Shown: positions 46,182-56,467 of the stretch, in pieces
Numbering within the stretch: position 1 is the stretch's first letter
Layout of the letters: each line of letters starts with the position of its first letter
Assembly (NCBI RefSeq): GCF_900100255.1
Contig: NZ_FMTS01000001.1
Coordinates: forward strand, 124,001-188,000
DNA: 64,000 bases
Source of the DNA: Asticcacaulis taihuensis
GTDB lineage: Bacteria; Pseudomonadota; Alphaproteobacteria; Caulobacterales; Caulobacteraceae
Direction of reading: 5' to 3'
Notes under the pieces: model-generated
Told to the model about the DNA's origin: nothing
What the model saw: only the letters and a program-made list of their open reading frames with translations
The model's database searches: none
Position numbers and translations under genes: made by a program

Positions 46182-47588
46182 TTAGCACTTGTAATACATC
46201 TCGAATTCGATCGGGTGCGGACGCAGTTCGAGGTTCATCACTTCTTCCATCTTCAGTTCGATGTATGAGTCGATGAAGTCGTCGTCCATCACGCCGCCCT
46301 TCTTGAGGAAGGCGCGGTCCTTGTCGAGGTTTTCCAGGGCTTCACGGAGCGAACCGCAGACTTCCGGGATGTTCTTTTGCTCTTGCGGCGGCAGATCGTA
46401 CAGGTTCTTGTCGGCCGGCGCGCCCGGATCGAGGCGGTTTTCGATACCGTCAAGACCCGCCATCAGCAGGGCGGTGAAGGTCAGGTAGGGGTTGCCCATC
46501 GGGTCCGGGAAGCGGGCTTCCAGACGCTTGCCCTTCGGCGACGACACCCACGGAATACGGATCGAGGCGGAGCGGTTGCGGGCCGAATAGGCCAGCTTGA
46601 CCGGAGCTTCGTAACCCGGAACCAGGCGCTTGTAGCTGTTGGTCGTCGAGTTCGAGAAAGCATTGATGGCCTTGGCGTGCTTGATGATGCCGCCGATGTA
46701 CCACAGGCACAGATCCGACAGGCCGGCATACTTGTCGCCGGCGAAGAGCGGCTTGCCGTCCTTCCAGATCGACTGGTGAACGTGCATGCCCGAACCGTTA
46801 TCGCCGAACATCGGCTTGGCCATGAAGGTCACCGACTTGCCATAGGCGTGGGCGACGTTCTGAACAACATACTTGTAGAGCTGAGTGCGGTCGGCCATGG
46901 TCAGCATGTCCGAGAACTTCAGGCCGAGTTCGTGCTGGGCCGGCGCCACTTCGTGGTGGTGCTTTTCCGGTTCCATGCCCAGTTCGCCCATGATCGAGAG
47001 CATTTCGCCGCGGATGTCCTGCGCCGAATCGACCGGGTTGACAGGGAAGTAGCCGCCCTTGGGCCCAGGACGATGGCCCATATTGCCTTCCGGATAGACC
47101 TTGGCCGAGTTGTGCGGAAGTTCGGTCGAATCGAAAGCGTAACCGGTGTTGTCGGAAGAGATCGACCAGCGGACGTCATCGAACATGAAGAATTCGGCTT
47201 CCGGGCCAAAATAAACCGTGTCGCCAACGCCGGCCGACTGTGTATAGGCCAGGGCCTTCTTGGCGATCGAGCGCGGGTCGCGGTTATAGGGCTCGTTGGT
47301 GTCGGGATTTACGACGTCGCAGAACATGAACAGGGTGGTCTGCTGATAGAACGGGTCGATATAGGCTGTGTTCAGGTCAGGGCGCAGCTTCATGTCGGAT
47401 TCGTTGATCGCCTTCCAGCCGGCGATCGAGGAACCATCGAACATGGTGCCGTCATCGAGGAAATCTTCGTCGACGAGATCGATATCGAAGGTCACGTGTT
47501 GCATTTTGCCGCGCACATCGGTGAAACGCACGTCAACATACTTGACGTCCTTTTCCTTGATGAGCTTGAGAATGTCTGCAGATGTCAT
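46182..47588 (-). CDS. glnA: glutamine synthetase type I
   Basis: A 468-residue GSI-beta enzyme that makes glutamine from glutamate, ammonia and ATP as a dodecamer. Seen are [14 protein letters not shown] (metal Glu), [31 protein letters not shown], and the adenylylation loop with Tyr397 in [11 protein letters not shown], at the same number as in E. coli, so it should be controlled by GlnE. It follows glnB by 59 bp in the usual glnBA order. Confidence 0.98.
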   Translation of the reverse strand: MTSADILKLIKEKDVKYVDVRFTDVRGKMQHVTFDIDLVDEDFLDDGTMFDGSSIAGWKAINESDMKLRPDLNTAYIDPFYQQTTLFMFCDVVNPDTNEPYNRDPRSIAKKALAYTQSAGVGDTVYFGPEAEFFMFDDVRWSISSDNTGYAFDSTELPHNSAKVYPEGNMGHRPGPKGGYFPVNPVDSAQDIRGEMLSIMGELGMEPEKHHHEVAPAQHELGLKFSDMLTMADRTQLYKYVVQNVAHAYGKSVTFMAKPMFGDNGSGMHVHQSIWKDGKPLFAGDKYAGLSDLCLWYIGGIIKHAKAINAFSNSTTNSYKRLVPGYEAPVKLAYSARNRSASIRIPWVSSPKGKRLEARFPDPMGNPYLTFTALLMAGLDGIENRLDPGAPADKNLYDLPPQEQKNIPEVCGSLREALENLDKDRAFLKKGGVMDDDFIDSYIELKMEEVMNLELRPHPIEFEMYYKC

Positions 47589-47647
47589 ATTTGACGCCCC
47601 ATTAGCCTGTAATTAATAAAGTGGGAGAGGCGAAACGCCGGCGGGGG

Positions 47648-47989
<342 letters not shown>

Positions 47990-48029
47990 CTATCCATAAA
48001 ACTGTAGACCGTTCAGCCCCGTAACTTGT

Positions 48030-48062
48030 TTGCATTGCGCAAGAATGCAAGCTCATTTCCGG
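48030..48062 (-). promoter_or_regulatory. possible sigma-54 promoter and inverted repeat upstream of glnB
   Basis: On the minus strand CCGGAAATGAGCTTGCAT has GG-N10-GC spacing with a TTGCA -12 element, though the -24 box lacks CAC. TTGCATT-N7-AATGCAA (48030-48050) forms a dyad overlapping the -12 box. Both fit a nitrogen-controlled promoter but neither is a strict consensus match. Confidence 0.35.
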
Positions 48063-48427
48063 CGAGCGATCTCACATGGCTGTAAAACTTGTTTACGATG
48101 CGTGAACGGCGGGTGCCGCAGCCTTTAGCGGCTGGCGGCGCGGAATTCAAAAGGAAAATGCGTTTTAGCGCGATTTGCGCGCTTATAAAGAGAAAATTTA
48201 CCCGACTCGGCAAGCCATCCTCTAAATCGGCGAAAATACGTTTCCATTGCAATTATTTTGGCGGATTGCAGGCGCACTACCGCTGTCTGGCTGTCTGAAT
48301 TGACGCGGCGCAGCATTACAGTCCCCGTGATTCATTTTCATGACACTTGACTGCGCGTGCGCTTTGGGCCAGACAGCGCCCCCTTGGGCCTGCGTCCTCA
48401 GGCGCCCATGATTCAAGGCTGACACAT
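48063..48427. other. intergenic stretch between glnB and tRNA-Leu
   Basis: Together with the glnB leader this is 441 bp without a convincing gene. Short open frames here have no ribosome site and no family look. It must contain the tRNA-Leu promoter, which I could not place. Confidence 0.35.
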
Positions 48428-48512
48428 GCGGATGTGGCGGAACTGGTAGACGCACTGGGTTTAGGTTCCAGCGCTGCAAGGCGTGGAGGTTCGAGTCCTC
48501 TCATCCGCACCA
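48428..48512 (+). tRNA. tRNA-Leu (anticodon UAG)
   Basis: An 85-nt class II tRNA including the encoded CCA. Acceptor stem GCGGATG / CATCCGC with discriminator A; anticodon arm CTGGG-TTTAGGT-TCCAG gives UAG, which reads CUA; a variable arm (GCTGCAAGGCGT region) typical of tRNA-Leu; T arm GAGGTTCGAGTCCTC. Confidence 0.97.
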
Positions 48513-48605
48513 GCCATTTTTGACACTTGTTGAATTTGAAACAGGGGTGGCGCAACGCCCGTGCCTCGGCTAGTGTCGGCGCCAGATACCGTTCAGGGGC
48601 CGTGC

Positions 48606-49844
48606 ATGAAGTCGAAATTCGCGTTGTTCATCCTTTTCGCCATGATCGCCGGCGTCGGCGCCGGCTGGGCCAGTCACGAATATCTGGCCGCCGAAAATCT
48701 GTCGACCGCGACGATGATTTACGGCCTGCTGACCAAGATCTTCATCACCCTGATTAAGATGATCATCGCTCCCCTGGTATTGTTCACCCTGATCGCCGGC
48801 ATCGGCCACATGGAAGACGCGGCCTCCGTTGGGCGTGTAGGTGTCAAGGCGCTGGCCTGGTTCCTGCTGATGTCGATCGTGTCCCTGGTCATCGGCATTC
48901 TGATGGTCGAATGGCTGAAGCCCGGAGTCGGCATGAGCCTCCAGGTCGCCGGTGAAGCGATCAAGGTGCCGTCAACAGAAGGGTTCACTATCGAGAAGTT
49001 CATCGAGCACCTGATCCCGTCATCGATCATCAAGGCGATGGCTGATAACGAAATCCTGCAGATCGTCATTTTTGCCGTGTTTGTCGGCACGGCCATATCC
49101 ATGCTGGAAAAGAAGTCGCCGCGCGTCATGGAACTGGCCGAGGAAGCCTCGGCCATCATGCTCAAGGTGACCGAGATCGTCATGAAGTTCGCACCCTTCG
49201 CCATCTTCGGCGCCCTGGCCAAGACGGTCAGTGAGCAGGGGCTACCGATCCTGGTCACCTACGCCAAGTTCATGGCGGGATTTTACGGCGCGATGGGCGT
49301 TCTGTGGGCGCTGCTGATTGTGATTGGTTTCCTGTTCCTTGGCGGCCGGATGCTGCGCGTTCTGGGTGTTATCCGCGAACCGACCCTGCTGGCCTTCTCG
49401 ACCGCCAGTTCCGAGGCCGCGTATCCCAAATTGCTGGCCGGCCTGCCCACGGTCGGGATCTCACGCAAGATCGTGTCGTTCGTCCTGCCGCTGGGCTATT
49501 CCTTCAATCTCGACGGCTCGATGATCTATTGCACCTTCGCCACACTGTTCATTGCTCAGGCATACGGCGTGCATTTCACTACGGCGCAGATCATCATGAT
49601 GCTGTTCCTCCTGCTGATCACTTCCAAGGGCATTGCCGGTGTGCCGCGCGCCTCGCTGGTGGTCATCATGGCGACCCTGGCCTATTTCGGCCTGCCCGCG
49701 GAATGGATTGCCCTGGTTCTGGGCGTCGATCACCTGCTCGATATGGGGCGCTCGGCCACCAATGTTCTGGGCAACAGTGTCGCTTCAGCCGTCATTGCCA
49801 AGTGGGAAAAGCAACTGGATGTCGAGGAACCGTTAAGGCTTTAA
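48606..49844 (+). CDS. dicarboxylate/amino acid:cation symporter
   Basis: A 412-residue DAACS-family (GltP/DctA) secondary transporter that takes up C4-dicarboxylates or glutamate/aspartate with protons or sodium. Eight membrane segments and two re-entrant loops are expected. Seen are the Ser-rich loop AFSTASSEAAYP (HP1), the NLDGSMIY motif of TM7, TSKGIAGVPRASLVV (HP2) and the GVDHLLDMGRSATNVLGN motif of TM8. ATG 48606 begins at MKSKFALF. Substrate cannot be fixed, though the TM8 Arg (MGRSATN) is consistent with dicarboxylate or acidic amino acid. Confidence 0.93.
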   Translation: MKSKFALFILFAMIAGVGAGWASHEYLAAENLSTATMIYGLLTKIFITLIKMIIAPLVLFTLIAGIGHMEDAASVGRVGVKALAWFLLMSIVSLVIGILMVEWLKPGVGMSLQVAGEAIKVPSTEGFTIEKFIEHLIPSSIIKAMADNEILQIVIFAVFVGTAISMLEKKSPRVMELAEEASAIMLKVTEIVMKFAPFAIFGALAKTVSEQGLPILVTYAKFMAGFYGAMGVLWALLIVIGFLFLGGRMLRVLGVIREPTLLAFSTASSEAAYPKLLAGLPTVGISRKIVSFVLPLGYSFNLDGSMIYCTFATLFIAQAYGVHFTTAQIIMMLFLLLITSKGIAGVPRASLVVIMATLAYFGLPAEWIALVLGVDHLLDMGRSATNVLGNSVASAVIAKWEKQLDVEEPLRL

Positions 49845-50614
49845 GTGCTCTTGTCAAAATGGGGTTCCGGCGGGGGCGCGGCCGTAAAGCGGTAAAGCGG
49901 CTTGTTCAGATTTCTGGGCGTCAGGCTGTCGCGGTCCACCCATTGTGTCGCCTGCATCTGCCACTTGCCGAACCCGTCTTTTCCGATATCCGCCTTAAAG
50001 TAATAGGCGAAACTGTCATAGGGATTTGAACTGTTGGGCCCTTCATTGTGCCAGCAGGTGGCGGTGAAATGCGTGGCGTCCTGCCAGACCATGCCGGTGC
50101 AATGGGCGGGAAAAATCACCACATCGCGGATATGCGGCCAGTCGGCCAGGGCGAGCGAGCCCTGTGTCAGGTCGGCACGGTCGAAGCCTGAGGCCAGCAC
50201 GCGCCCGTCGGGGGAGGCTGAGGCTTCTTCACGGACGATATATTTATCGCTGTTGGGCAACACCAGATAGGTGTTTTCCGAATTGGCGAAATGACAGGTC
50301 ACGCCGGCCACCGGATAGAGCGCACCATCCTTTCCGCGCAGCTTCATGACACCGGTCAGGAAGTAGCGCTGGCAGCCCTTCGGGTCATTCATGTAGGTGG
50401 TGACGGCTTCACCCTTGTGGAAGATCGTCAGTTCGCGGTCATGGCGCAGGGCCAGGCCGGGATTGGCGGCAATCAGCGCCGCCTCAACCGCCATGGTACG
50501 CTTTTCCTGTTCCGATCCCTCGAAGGTGGGATCGATGCCTTCGGCCCGCTGAGGTGTGGCCCTGTGGCAGCCGGCCAGAGTGAAGATAAGGACGAATGAC
50601 AGAACAAGACGCAA
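49841..50614 (-). CDS. lipoprotein of unknown function
   Basis: A 257-residue lipoprotein. The start is TTG 50614 behind GGGAGG, giving MRLVLSFVLIFTLAGC with the lipobox LAGC. The mature part has two CxxH-like spots but no heme CxxCH; Cys residues in GCQRYF, VTCHFA, PAHCTG and ATCWHNE could make two disulfides. I recognise no family. A longer frame from 50761 is not preferred because it buries the lipobox. Its stop shares TTAA with the stop of the convergent symporter. Confidence 0.8.
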   Translation of the reverse strand: MRLVLSFVLIFTLAGCHRATPQRAEGIDPTFEGSEQEKRTMAVEAALIAANPGLALRHDRELTIFHKGEAVTTYMNDPKGCQRYFLTGVMKLRGKDGALYPVAGVTCHFANSENTYLVLPNSDKYIVREEASASPDGRVLASGFDRADLTQGSLALADWPHIRDVVIFPAHCTGMVWQDATHFTATCWHNEGPNSSNPYDSFAYYFKADIGKDGFGKWQMQATQWVDRDSLTPRNLNKPLYRFTAAPPPEPHFDKST

Positions 50615-50745
50615 ACAAACCTCCCGGATTGCGTCGCAAACCTGAACGGAATTTTGCAAAAAATCAGGCTGGAACTCGCAGGCGGGGAGGTTGAAGCCCA
50701 TAATCATAAAATTCCCACACGAGCCACATTTCCCCGACATAAAAG

Positions 50746-50773
50746 TTGACCTCGCCCGCAATCATGCCATAAG
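50746..50773 (+). promoter_or_regulatory. probable housekeeping promoter of tig
   Basis: TTGACCT followed after 13 bp by GCCATAAG, close to the Caulobacter sigma-73 pattern (TTGACGS, 10-14 bp, GCTANAWC). It lies about 115 bp before the tig ATG. Confidence 0.45.
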
Positions 50774-50885
50774 GGCACATCTTTTGGCGCCCGTGCCTTC
50801 GCAGGGGCGCTTTGTCGCTATTATTAACCGCCCGTGCGGGCCTGACGCGAGGTCAGGGGCCAAACCGGCATAAGGTAACTGATCG

Positions 50886-52229
50886 ATGCAAGTCGTTGAA
50901 AAACTGAATGAAGGCCTGAGCCGCGTCCTCGAAGTCACCATCGCCAAGGGCGATCTGACACAAAAGCTGGACGCCAAGATCGCGGAAATCACCCCCAAGA
51001 TGAACATCAAGGGCTTCCGTCCGGGCAAGGTGCCGCAGGCCCACGTCCGCAAGATGTACGGCAAGGAACTTATGGGCGAAATCATTCAGGAAACCCTGAA
51101 CGCCACGACCGAGCAGGCGATGAAGGATGCCAATATCCGTCCCGCCAGCCAGCCGGAATTGAAGCCGATCGGCGATATCGAAGGTGTCATCGAAGGCAAG
51201 TCGGACCTGGCCTATGAAATCGCCGTCGAAATGATGCCGATCTTCACGCCGATCGAGCCGGCCTCGATTGAACTGACCCGCCCGGTCTATGAGCCGACCG
51301 ACGCCGATATCGACGAGGCCCTGAAGACCGTTGTCGCTGGTTCGAAGCAGTTCGAAGCCAAGACCGGCAAGTCGGTCAAGGCCACCGATGGTGACAAGCT
51401 GATCATCGATTTCGTCGGCAAGCTGGGCGATGAAGTGTTTGAAGGCGGTTCGGCCGAAGGCGCGGAACTGATTATCGGTTCGGGCCAGTTCATTCCGGGC
51501 TTCGAAGAGCAACTGATCGGCGCCAAGAAGGGCGAAGTGAAGACGCTCAACGTCACCTTCCCGGAAAACTATGGCGCGAAGAACCTGGCCGGCAAGGCCG
51601 CGACCTTCGAGACCACCGTCCAGGACATCCTGGCGCCGAAGGAAGGCGAAGCCGATGACGAGCTGGCCAAGAGCCTCGGCCTCGAAAGCCTGCAAGCCCT
51701 GAAGGACATCCTGAAGACGCAACTGCAACAGCAGTACGGCCAGGCGTCGCGCTTCAAGATGAAGCGTGCCCTGCTGGACGTGCTTGACGAAAAACACAGC
51801 TTCGAACTGCCGAAGCGTATGCTGGAAGCCGAATTCAACGGCATCTGGCAACAGGTCGAACAGGACAAGGCCAATGGCCAGCTCGCCGAGGAAGATGCCG
51901 GCAAGTCCGAGCAGGAACTGAAGGACGAGTACATGAAGATCGCCGAACGCCGGGTGCGTCTGGGCCTCGTGCTCGCCGAAATCGGCACCCGCCAGAATGT
52001 CCAGGTCACCGACCAGGAAGTCAACCAGGCGATCATGCAGGAAGCCCGTAACTACCCGGGCCAGGAGCGCCAGGTGTTCGAGTTCTACACCAAGAACCCC
52101 GGCGCGGCCGCTCAGATCCGCGCGCCGATCTACGAAGAAAAGGTCTGTGACCTGATCTTCTCGCTGGCCAAGGTTACCGACACGCCGATCAGCAAGGAAG
52201 ACCTGTTGAAGGAAGAGGAAGAAGCGTAA
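50886..52229 (+). CDS. tig: trigger factor
   Basis: A 447-residue ribosome-bound chaperone and prolyl isomerase. The N-terminal domain carries the ribosome signature as FRPGKVPQAHV (GFRxGxxP), the FKBP-type domain (about 160-245) reads GDKLIIDFVGKLGDEVFEGG and FIPGFEEQLIGAKKGE, and the C-terminal helical arms follow to 447. It opens the tig-clpP-clpX-lon quality-control neighbourhood, though here a DUF2059 gene and a tiny gene lie between tig and clpP, and a terminator follows tig. Confidence 0.97.
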   Translation: MQVVEKLNEGLSRVLEVTIAKGDLTQKLDAKIAEITPKMNIKGFRPGKVPQAHVRKMYGKELMGEIIQETLNATTEQAMKDANIRPASQPELKPIGDIEGVIEGKSDLAYEIAVEMMPIFTPIEPASIELTRPVYEPTDADIDEALKTVVAGSKQFEAKTGKSVKATDGDKLIIDFVGKLGDEVFEGGSAEGAELIIGSGQFIPGFEEQLIGAKKGEVKTLNVTFPENYGAKNLAGKAATFETTVQDILAPKEGEADDELAKSLGLESLQALKDILKTQLQQQYGQASRFKMKRALLDVLDEKHSFELPKRMLEAEFNGIWQQVEQDKANGQLAEEDAGKSEQELKDEYMKIAERRVRLGLVLAEIGTRQNVQVTDQEVNQAIMQEARNYPGQERQVFEFYTKNPGAAAQIRAPIYEEKVCDLIFSLAKVTDTPISKEDLLKEEEEA

Positions 52230-52255
52230 GCTTTTTCTTTGAAAGTGAATTGAGA

Positions 52256-52283
52256 AGAGGCTCCGTAAGGGGCCTCTTTTTTT
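52256..52283 (+). terminator. rho-independent terminator after tig
   Basis: Stem AGAGGC-T-CC / GG-G-GCCTCT around GTAA, then a run of seven T, 27 bp past the stop. Confidence 0.88.
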
Positions 52284-52364
52284 GTGTCTAGCCTCTGGTC
52301 AGGCACGTAATCTGTGAGATAAAGATACGGTGCCGGACTCAGCTGGCTTCAGGGGGAAACTTCC

Positions 52365-52886
52365 ATGCGTAAGACACTTATCGCGCTCGTATGCGGCGCC
52401 ATGCTCATTGCCATGCCGGCTATCTGCCAGGCCCAGGCGGCCGAACCGGCGCCGTCTGCGGAAAAAGTCGCTCTGGTGAAACGGTATTTCAATGCCATTC
52501 ATTTCGAACAGATGATGACGGGCATCGTCAACCAGATAACGCCGGCCATGATGGCTCAGGTCCGTAAGTCGCATCCGGAACTGACCGATACGGAATTCCA
52601 GGCGGCGACCGACGCCATTACGGAAAGCACTGGCGATTTCATCAAGAAGATGACCGATGCCTCGATACCGGTTTATGCCGATATCTTTACGGTCGAGGAA
52701 TTGACCAAGATGGATGAGTTTTATGAAACACCTGTTGGTCAGTCGATCATGGCCAAGGTGCCGGAAGCGTCGCAAAAACTCATGCCGACCGTTATGGCCC
52801 TGATGCCCGATTTCCAGGCCGATGTACAAAAGCGCCTGTGCGCCAAGATCGACTGCTCGGCTAAAAAGGCCAATAAGCCGGCCTGA
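52365..52886 (+). CDS. DUF2059 periplasmic protein
   Basis: A 173-residue exported protein with a signal peptide (MRKTLIALVCGAMLIAMP... to QAQA, about residue 25) and a DUF2059 domain (about 75-150) with its signature VYADIFTVEELTKMDEFYETPVGQSIMAK. The function of the family is not known; members are small envelope proteins common in proteobacteria. Two Cys near the C-terminus (LCAKIDCS) could pair. It stands between tig and clpP with its own upstream gap. Confidence 0.88.
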   Translation: MRKTLIALVCGAMLIAMPAICQAQAAEPAPSAEKVALVKRYFNAIHFEQMMTGIVNQITPAMMAQVRKSHPELTDTEFQAATDAITESTGDFIKKMTDASIPVYADIFTVEELTKMDEFYETPVGQSIMAKVPEASQKLMPTVMALMPDFQADVQKRLCAKIDCSAKKANKPA

Positions 52887-52950
52887 TATAATCCACTTTG
52901 ATTTTTGATACCCGGCTGCGACATGCTGTCTTCCCCAAAAGGAGGACAAC

Positions 52951-53166
52951 ATGTCGACAGCCAGACAAACCACCAACAATCCCAGCGCCGATAAGCGCGC
53001 GGCGCCGACGGATACAGCCCATCGTTCGCAATGCGACGATCCGGCGGAAGACGATAACATCCAAGAAGGGCGCCTGCCCAAATCGCAATCCGGGCGTCCG
53101 CACAGGCAGGGGCAGGGCGTGGATGAGACGGGGAGGGACAGCAAGGCGCCGCACAGCCCGTCCTGA
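52951..53166 (+). CDS. tiny hydrophilic protein of unknown function
   Basis: A 71-residue open frame preceded by AAAGGAGGACAAC, one of the best ribosome sites in the window, 4 bp before ATG. The product is very polar (Asp, Arg, Ser, Thr, Gln, Pro), has a single Cys and no hydrophobic stretch, so it is probably disordered. No family is recognised. It lies between the DUF2059 gene and clpP. The strong ribosome site is the main argument that it is real. Confidence 0.6.
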   Translation: MSTARQTTNNPSADKRAAPTDTAHRSQCDDPAEDDNIQEGRLPKSQSGRPHRQGQGVDETGRDSKAPHSPS

Positions 53167-53302
53167 CCCGTTAATCGCCACTTGAAATCCTGTGGGTAAA
53201 TTGCCAAGTTGAGTCACGGCTGGGACGCATCCACTTACGGTTAAGAACTTTAGCCCTATATCTGCGGTCAGCTTCGATATTTATTCCAGATAAGGATTCG
53301 TG

Positions 53303-53935
53303 ATGCGCGACCCCGTAGACCACCTGACCATGAACCTTGTGCCCATGGTCGTCGAGCAATCCAGCCGGGGAGAGCGTTCCTACGACATCTTCTCGCGTAT
53401 GCTGAAAGAACGCATCATCTTCCTGACCGGCCCGTTTGAAGACGGCATGGCCAGCCTGATCTGCGCCCAACTCCTGTTCCTTGAGTCGGAAAACCCGAAG
53501 AAGGAAATCTCGATGTACATCAATTCGCCCGGTGGTCAGGTGACCTCTGCCCTGGCGATCTATGACACGATGCAATACATCAAGTCGCCGGTTTCAACCG
53601 TCTGCATGGGCATGGCCGCTTCGGCCGGTTCGCTCATCTTGCAGGCCGGTGAGGCTGGCCAGCGTATCTCGCTGCCTAATTCGAAGATCATGGTCCACCA
53701 GCCATCGGGTGGTGCGCGTGGCATGGCTTCGGATATTGAGATCCAGGCTGAGGACATGCGCAAGACCAAGAAGCTGCTCAACGAAATCTACGTCAAGCAC
53801 ACGGGCCAATCCTACGACACCATCGAAAAGACCCTGGACCGCGACCGTTATATGACGGCCGAGGAAGCCAAGGAATTCGGCCTGATCGACCACGTTTATG
53901 AAAAGCGTGCCGATGCCGAAAAGGAAGCGTCGTAA
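53303..53935 (+). CDS. clpP: ATP-dependent Clp protease proteolytic subunit
   Basis: A 210-residue ClpP serine protease that forms the 14-mer used by ClpX and ClpA. The catalytic triad is Ser107 (MGMAASAGS), His132 (IMVHQPSGG) and Asp181 (TLDRDRYM). A short N-terminal propeptide ([11 protein letters not shown]) is expected to be removed. ATG 53303 is preferred to the adjoining GTG 53300. In Caulobacter ClpP with ClpX degrades CtrA; the same role here is inference from relatedness. Confidence 0.97.
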   Translation: MRDPVDHLTMNLVPMVVEQSSRGERSYDIFSRMLKERIIFLTGPFEDGMASLICAQLLFLESENPKKEISMYINSPGGQVTSALAIYDTMQYIKSPVSTVCMGMAASAGSLILQAGEAGQRISLPNSKIMVHQPSGGARGMASDIEIQAEDMRKTKKLLNEIYVKHTGQSYDTIEKTLDRDRYMTAEEAKEFGLIDHVYEKRADAEKEAS

Positions 53936-53958
53936 GTCTTTCGGCTTTTGAAATGCAA

Positions 53959-53994
53959 GTGGGCGTCCGGAGCGATTCGGGCGCCCGCTTTTTT
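53959..53994 (+). terminator. rho-independent terminator after clpP
   Basis: Stem GTGGGCG-TCCG / CGG-GCGCCCGC with an 8-9 base loop, then six T. The T-run reaches into the stop codon of the convergent cicA gene. Confidence 0.88.
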
Positions 53995-54658
53995 ATGGCC
54001 TTTGTTTGAAAACGCGGTAGTGCCCCTGGCGCGCCGCCGCCAGCATCTCAGTATCGCCCGCGGTATCGCCATAGGCCGCTTCAAGATCGAGCGCCTCGCC
54101 GAAGGCTTCGCGCAGGCGGCACATCTTTTCCATGCCCCGGCAGTTCAGCCCGGTCAGTTCAGGCATCAAAGTACCACGTTCGGAGAATTTCAGCCGCGTG
54201 CCGATGACGCGATCAGCGCCGATCAGGCGACCAAAGGGGGCGACCAACAATTCCGGGGACGCGGTGACGATAACGCGGGTGCGGTCGGGCAGGTCATGGG
54301 CTTGCCAGGCCGCCAGCGCATCTGGCCGAAACAGTCTCTTGCCGGTCTTGGTGACGAATGCCTTCACCAGAATTTCAAGCTCTCTTTGAGAAATGTCACC
54401 TAACAGGCTGTATAATAAGCGCGCTTTCAAGGCGCCGCGATCTCTCGTCTTCACGTAGTCGATAAGCATGTTCGGCTTGAACGCAAGGGTGCTTGCTATC
54501 TGCAAGTTACCTCTGGTGGCTTGCAGAAAGGCGATAAAGCTGTCGGTATATGTCAGGGTGCCGTCAAAATCGAAGGCGATTATTTTTTTCGGATCGGGCG
54601 TGGCCTTTACGTCGCGCTTTGCGGAACTTACGGTTTTTCCTGCGATTTTTTTCAACAT
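53993..54658 (-). CDS. cicA: HAD-family phosphatase, CicA-like
   Basis: A 221-residue HAD-IB hydrolase. Motif I is AFDFDGTLTYTDSF (both aspartates), motif II VIVTASPE, and motifs III/IV AYGDTAGDTEMLAAA, all intact. In Caulobacter crescentus the gene between clpP and clpX, in opposite orientation, is cicA, whose dosage affects growth and cell shape; position and family agree. ATG 54658 is preferred over an upstream TTG. The physiological substrate is not known; a phosphoserine-phosphatase-like fold is expected. Confidence 0.9.
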   Translation of the reverse strand: MLKKIAGKTVSSAKRDVKATPDPKKIIAFDFDGTLTYTDSFIAFLQATRGNLQIASTLAFKPNMLIDYVKTRDRGALKARLLYSLLGDISQRELEILVKAFVTKTGKRLFRPDALAAWQAHDLPDRTRVIVTASPELLVAPFGRLIGADRVIGTRLKFSERGTLMPELTGLNCRGMEKMCRLREAFGEALDLEAAYGDTAGDTEMLAAARQGHYRVFKQRP

Positions 54659-54757
54659 GGACGGCAAAAACTTTCAAAGACTGCCAGCACGGCTTTCAAT
54701 ATCTATCGCTTATCCCATATAAAGATAGTTAAGCGAGGCGTAGCGGGTGTTGGCCGG

Positions 54758-54786
54758 TTGAGGCGTGGTCTAAACTGTGCATAAAT
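54758..54786 (+). promoter_or_regulatory. possible promoter of clpX
   Basis: TTGAGG and ATAAAT separated by 17 bp, about 145 bp before the clpX ATG in the divergent cicA-clpX gap. No heat-shock element was seen here. Confidence 0.35.
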
Positions 54787-54931
54787 GCGTATCGATACGT
54801 TGGATATAAGGGGTATCTGTGCCAAAATCAGCCTTTGTTAAGGGCTGCGGCTATAGGATACCCTGTAATTTGGGCCGGCGACTCATGTTATGCGAGTCGT
54901 TCAGCACCGGCCACTTGAGGTGAAGAAGCAT

Positions 54932-56191
<1,260 letters not shown>

Positions 56192-56213
56192 GGCTCGTTT
56201 TCAATGTGCAATT

Positions 56214-56248
56214 AAAAGCGCGGCTCTGGAAACGGAGCCGCGCTTTTA
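56214..56248 (+). terminator. rho-independent terminator after clpX
   Basis: Stem AAAAGCGCGGCTC / GAGCCGCGCTTTT, 13 bp, with an 8-base loop, 22 bp past the stop. Confidence 0.88.
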
Positions 56249-56288
56249 ATTTATCATCCCACTATCGTGGCACGGTCCATGACGCTGC

Positions 56289-56316
56289 CTTGAATCTGCG
56301 ATAATCTATCCCACAT
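56289..56316 (+). promoter_or_regulatory. heat-shock (sigma-32 type) promoter of lon
   Basis: CTTGAA, a 15-bp spacer, then CCCACAT. This fits the sigma-32 pattern CTTGAA-N11-16-CCCATNT with one change, and stands about 150 bp before the lon ATG. lon is heat-shock controlled in Caulobacter and E. coli. Confidence 0.6.
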
Positions 56317-56467
56317 TCACTTCAAGGCGCCTGATCGGGGCGGCGAGGGGACTTATCCCCCGCATATTCCCGCAAATGACGCGTTTTATTTTAAGACTCG
56401 GTTGAGCATGAGAGCCTGGGGTTTAGACTAAGGCATCCGGCGGCATTGAGTCTGTGAAGGAGTACCC

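Noticed and set aside
46377-47594. 405-codon plus-strand frame opposite glnA
   Set aside because: Antisense shadow of glutamine synthetase.
53181-53210. Possible sigma-32 promoter for clpP starting at CTTGAAA
   Set aside because: No CCCAT-like -10 at 11-16 bp; only weak AT-rich sequence follows.
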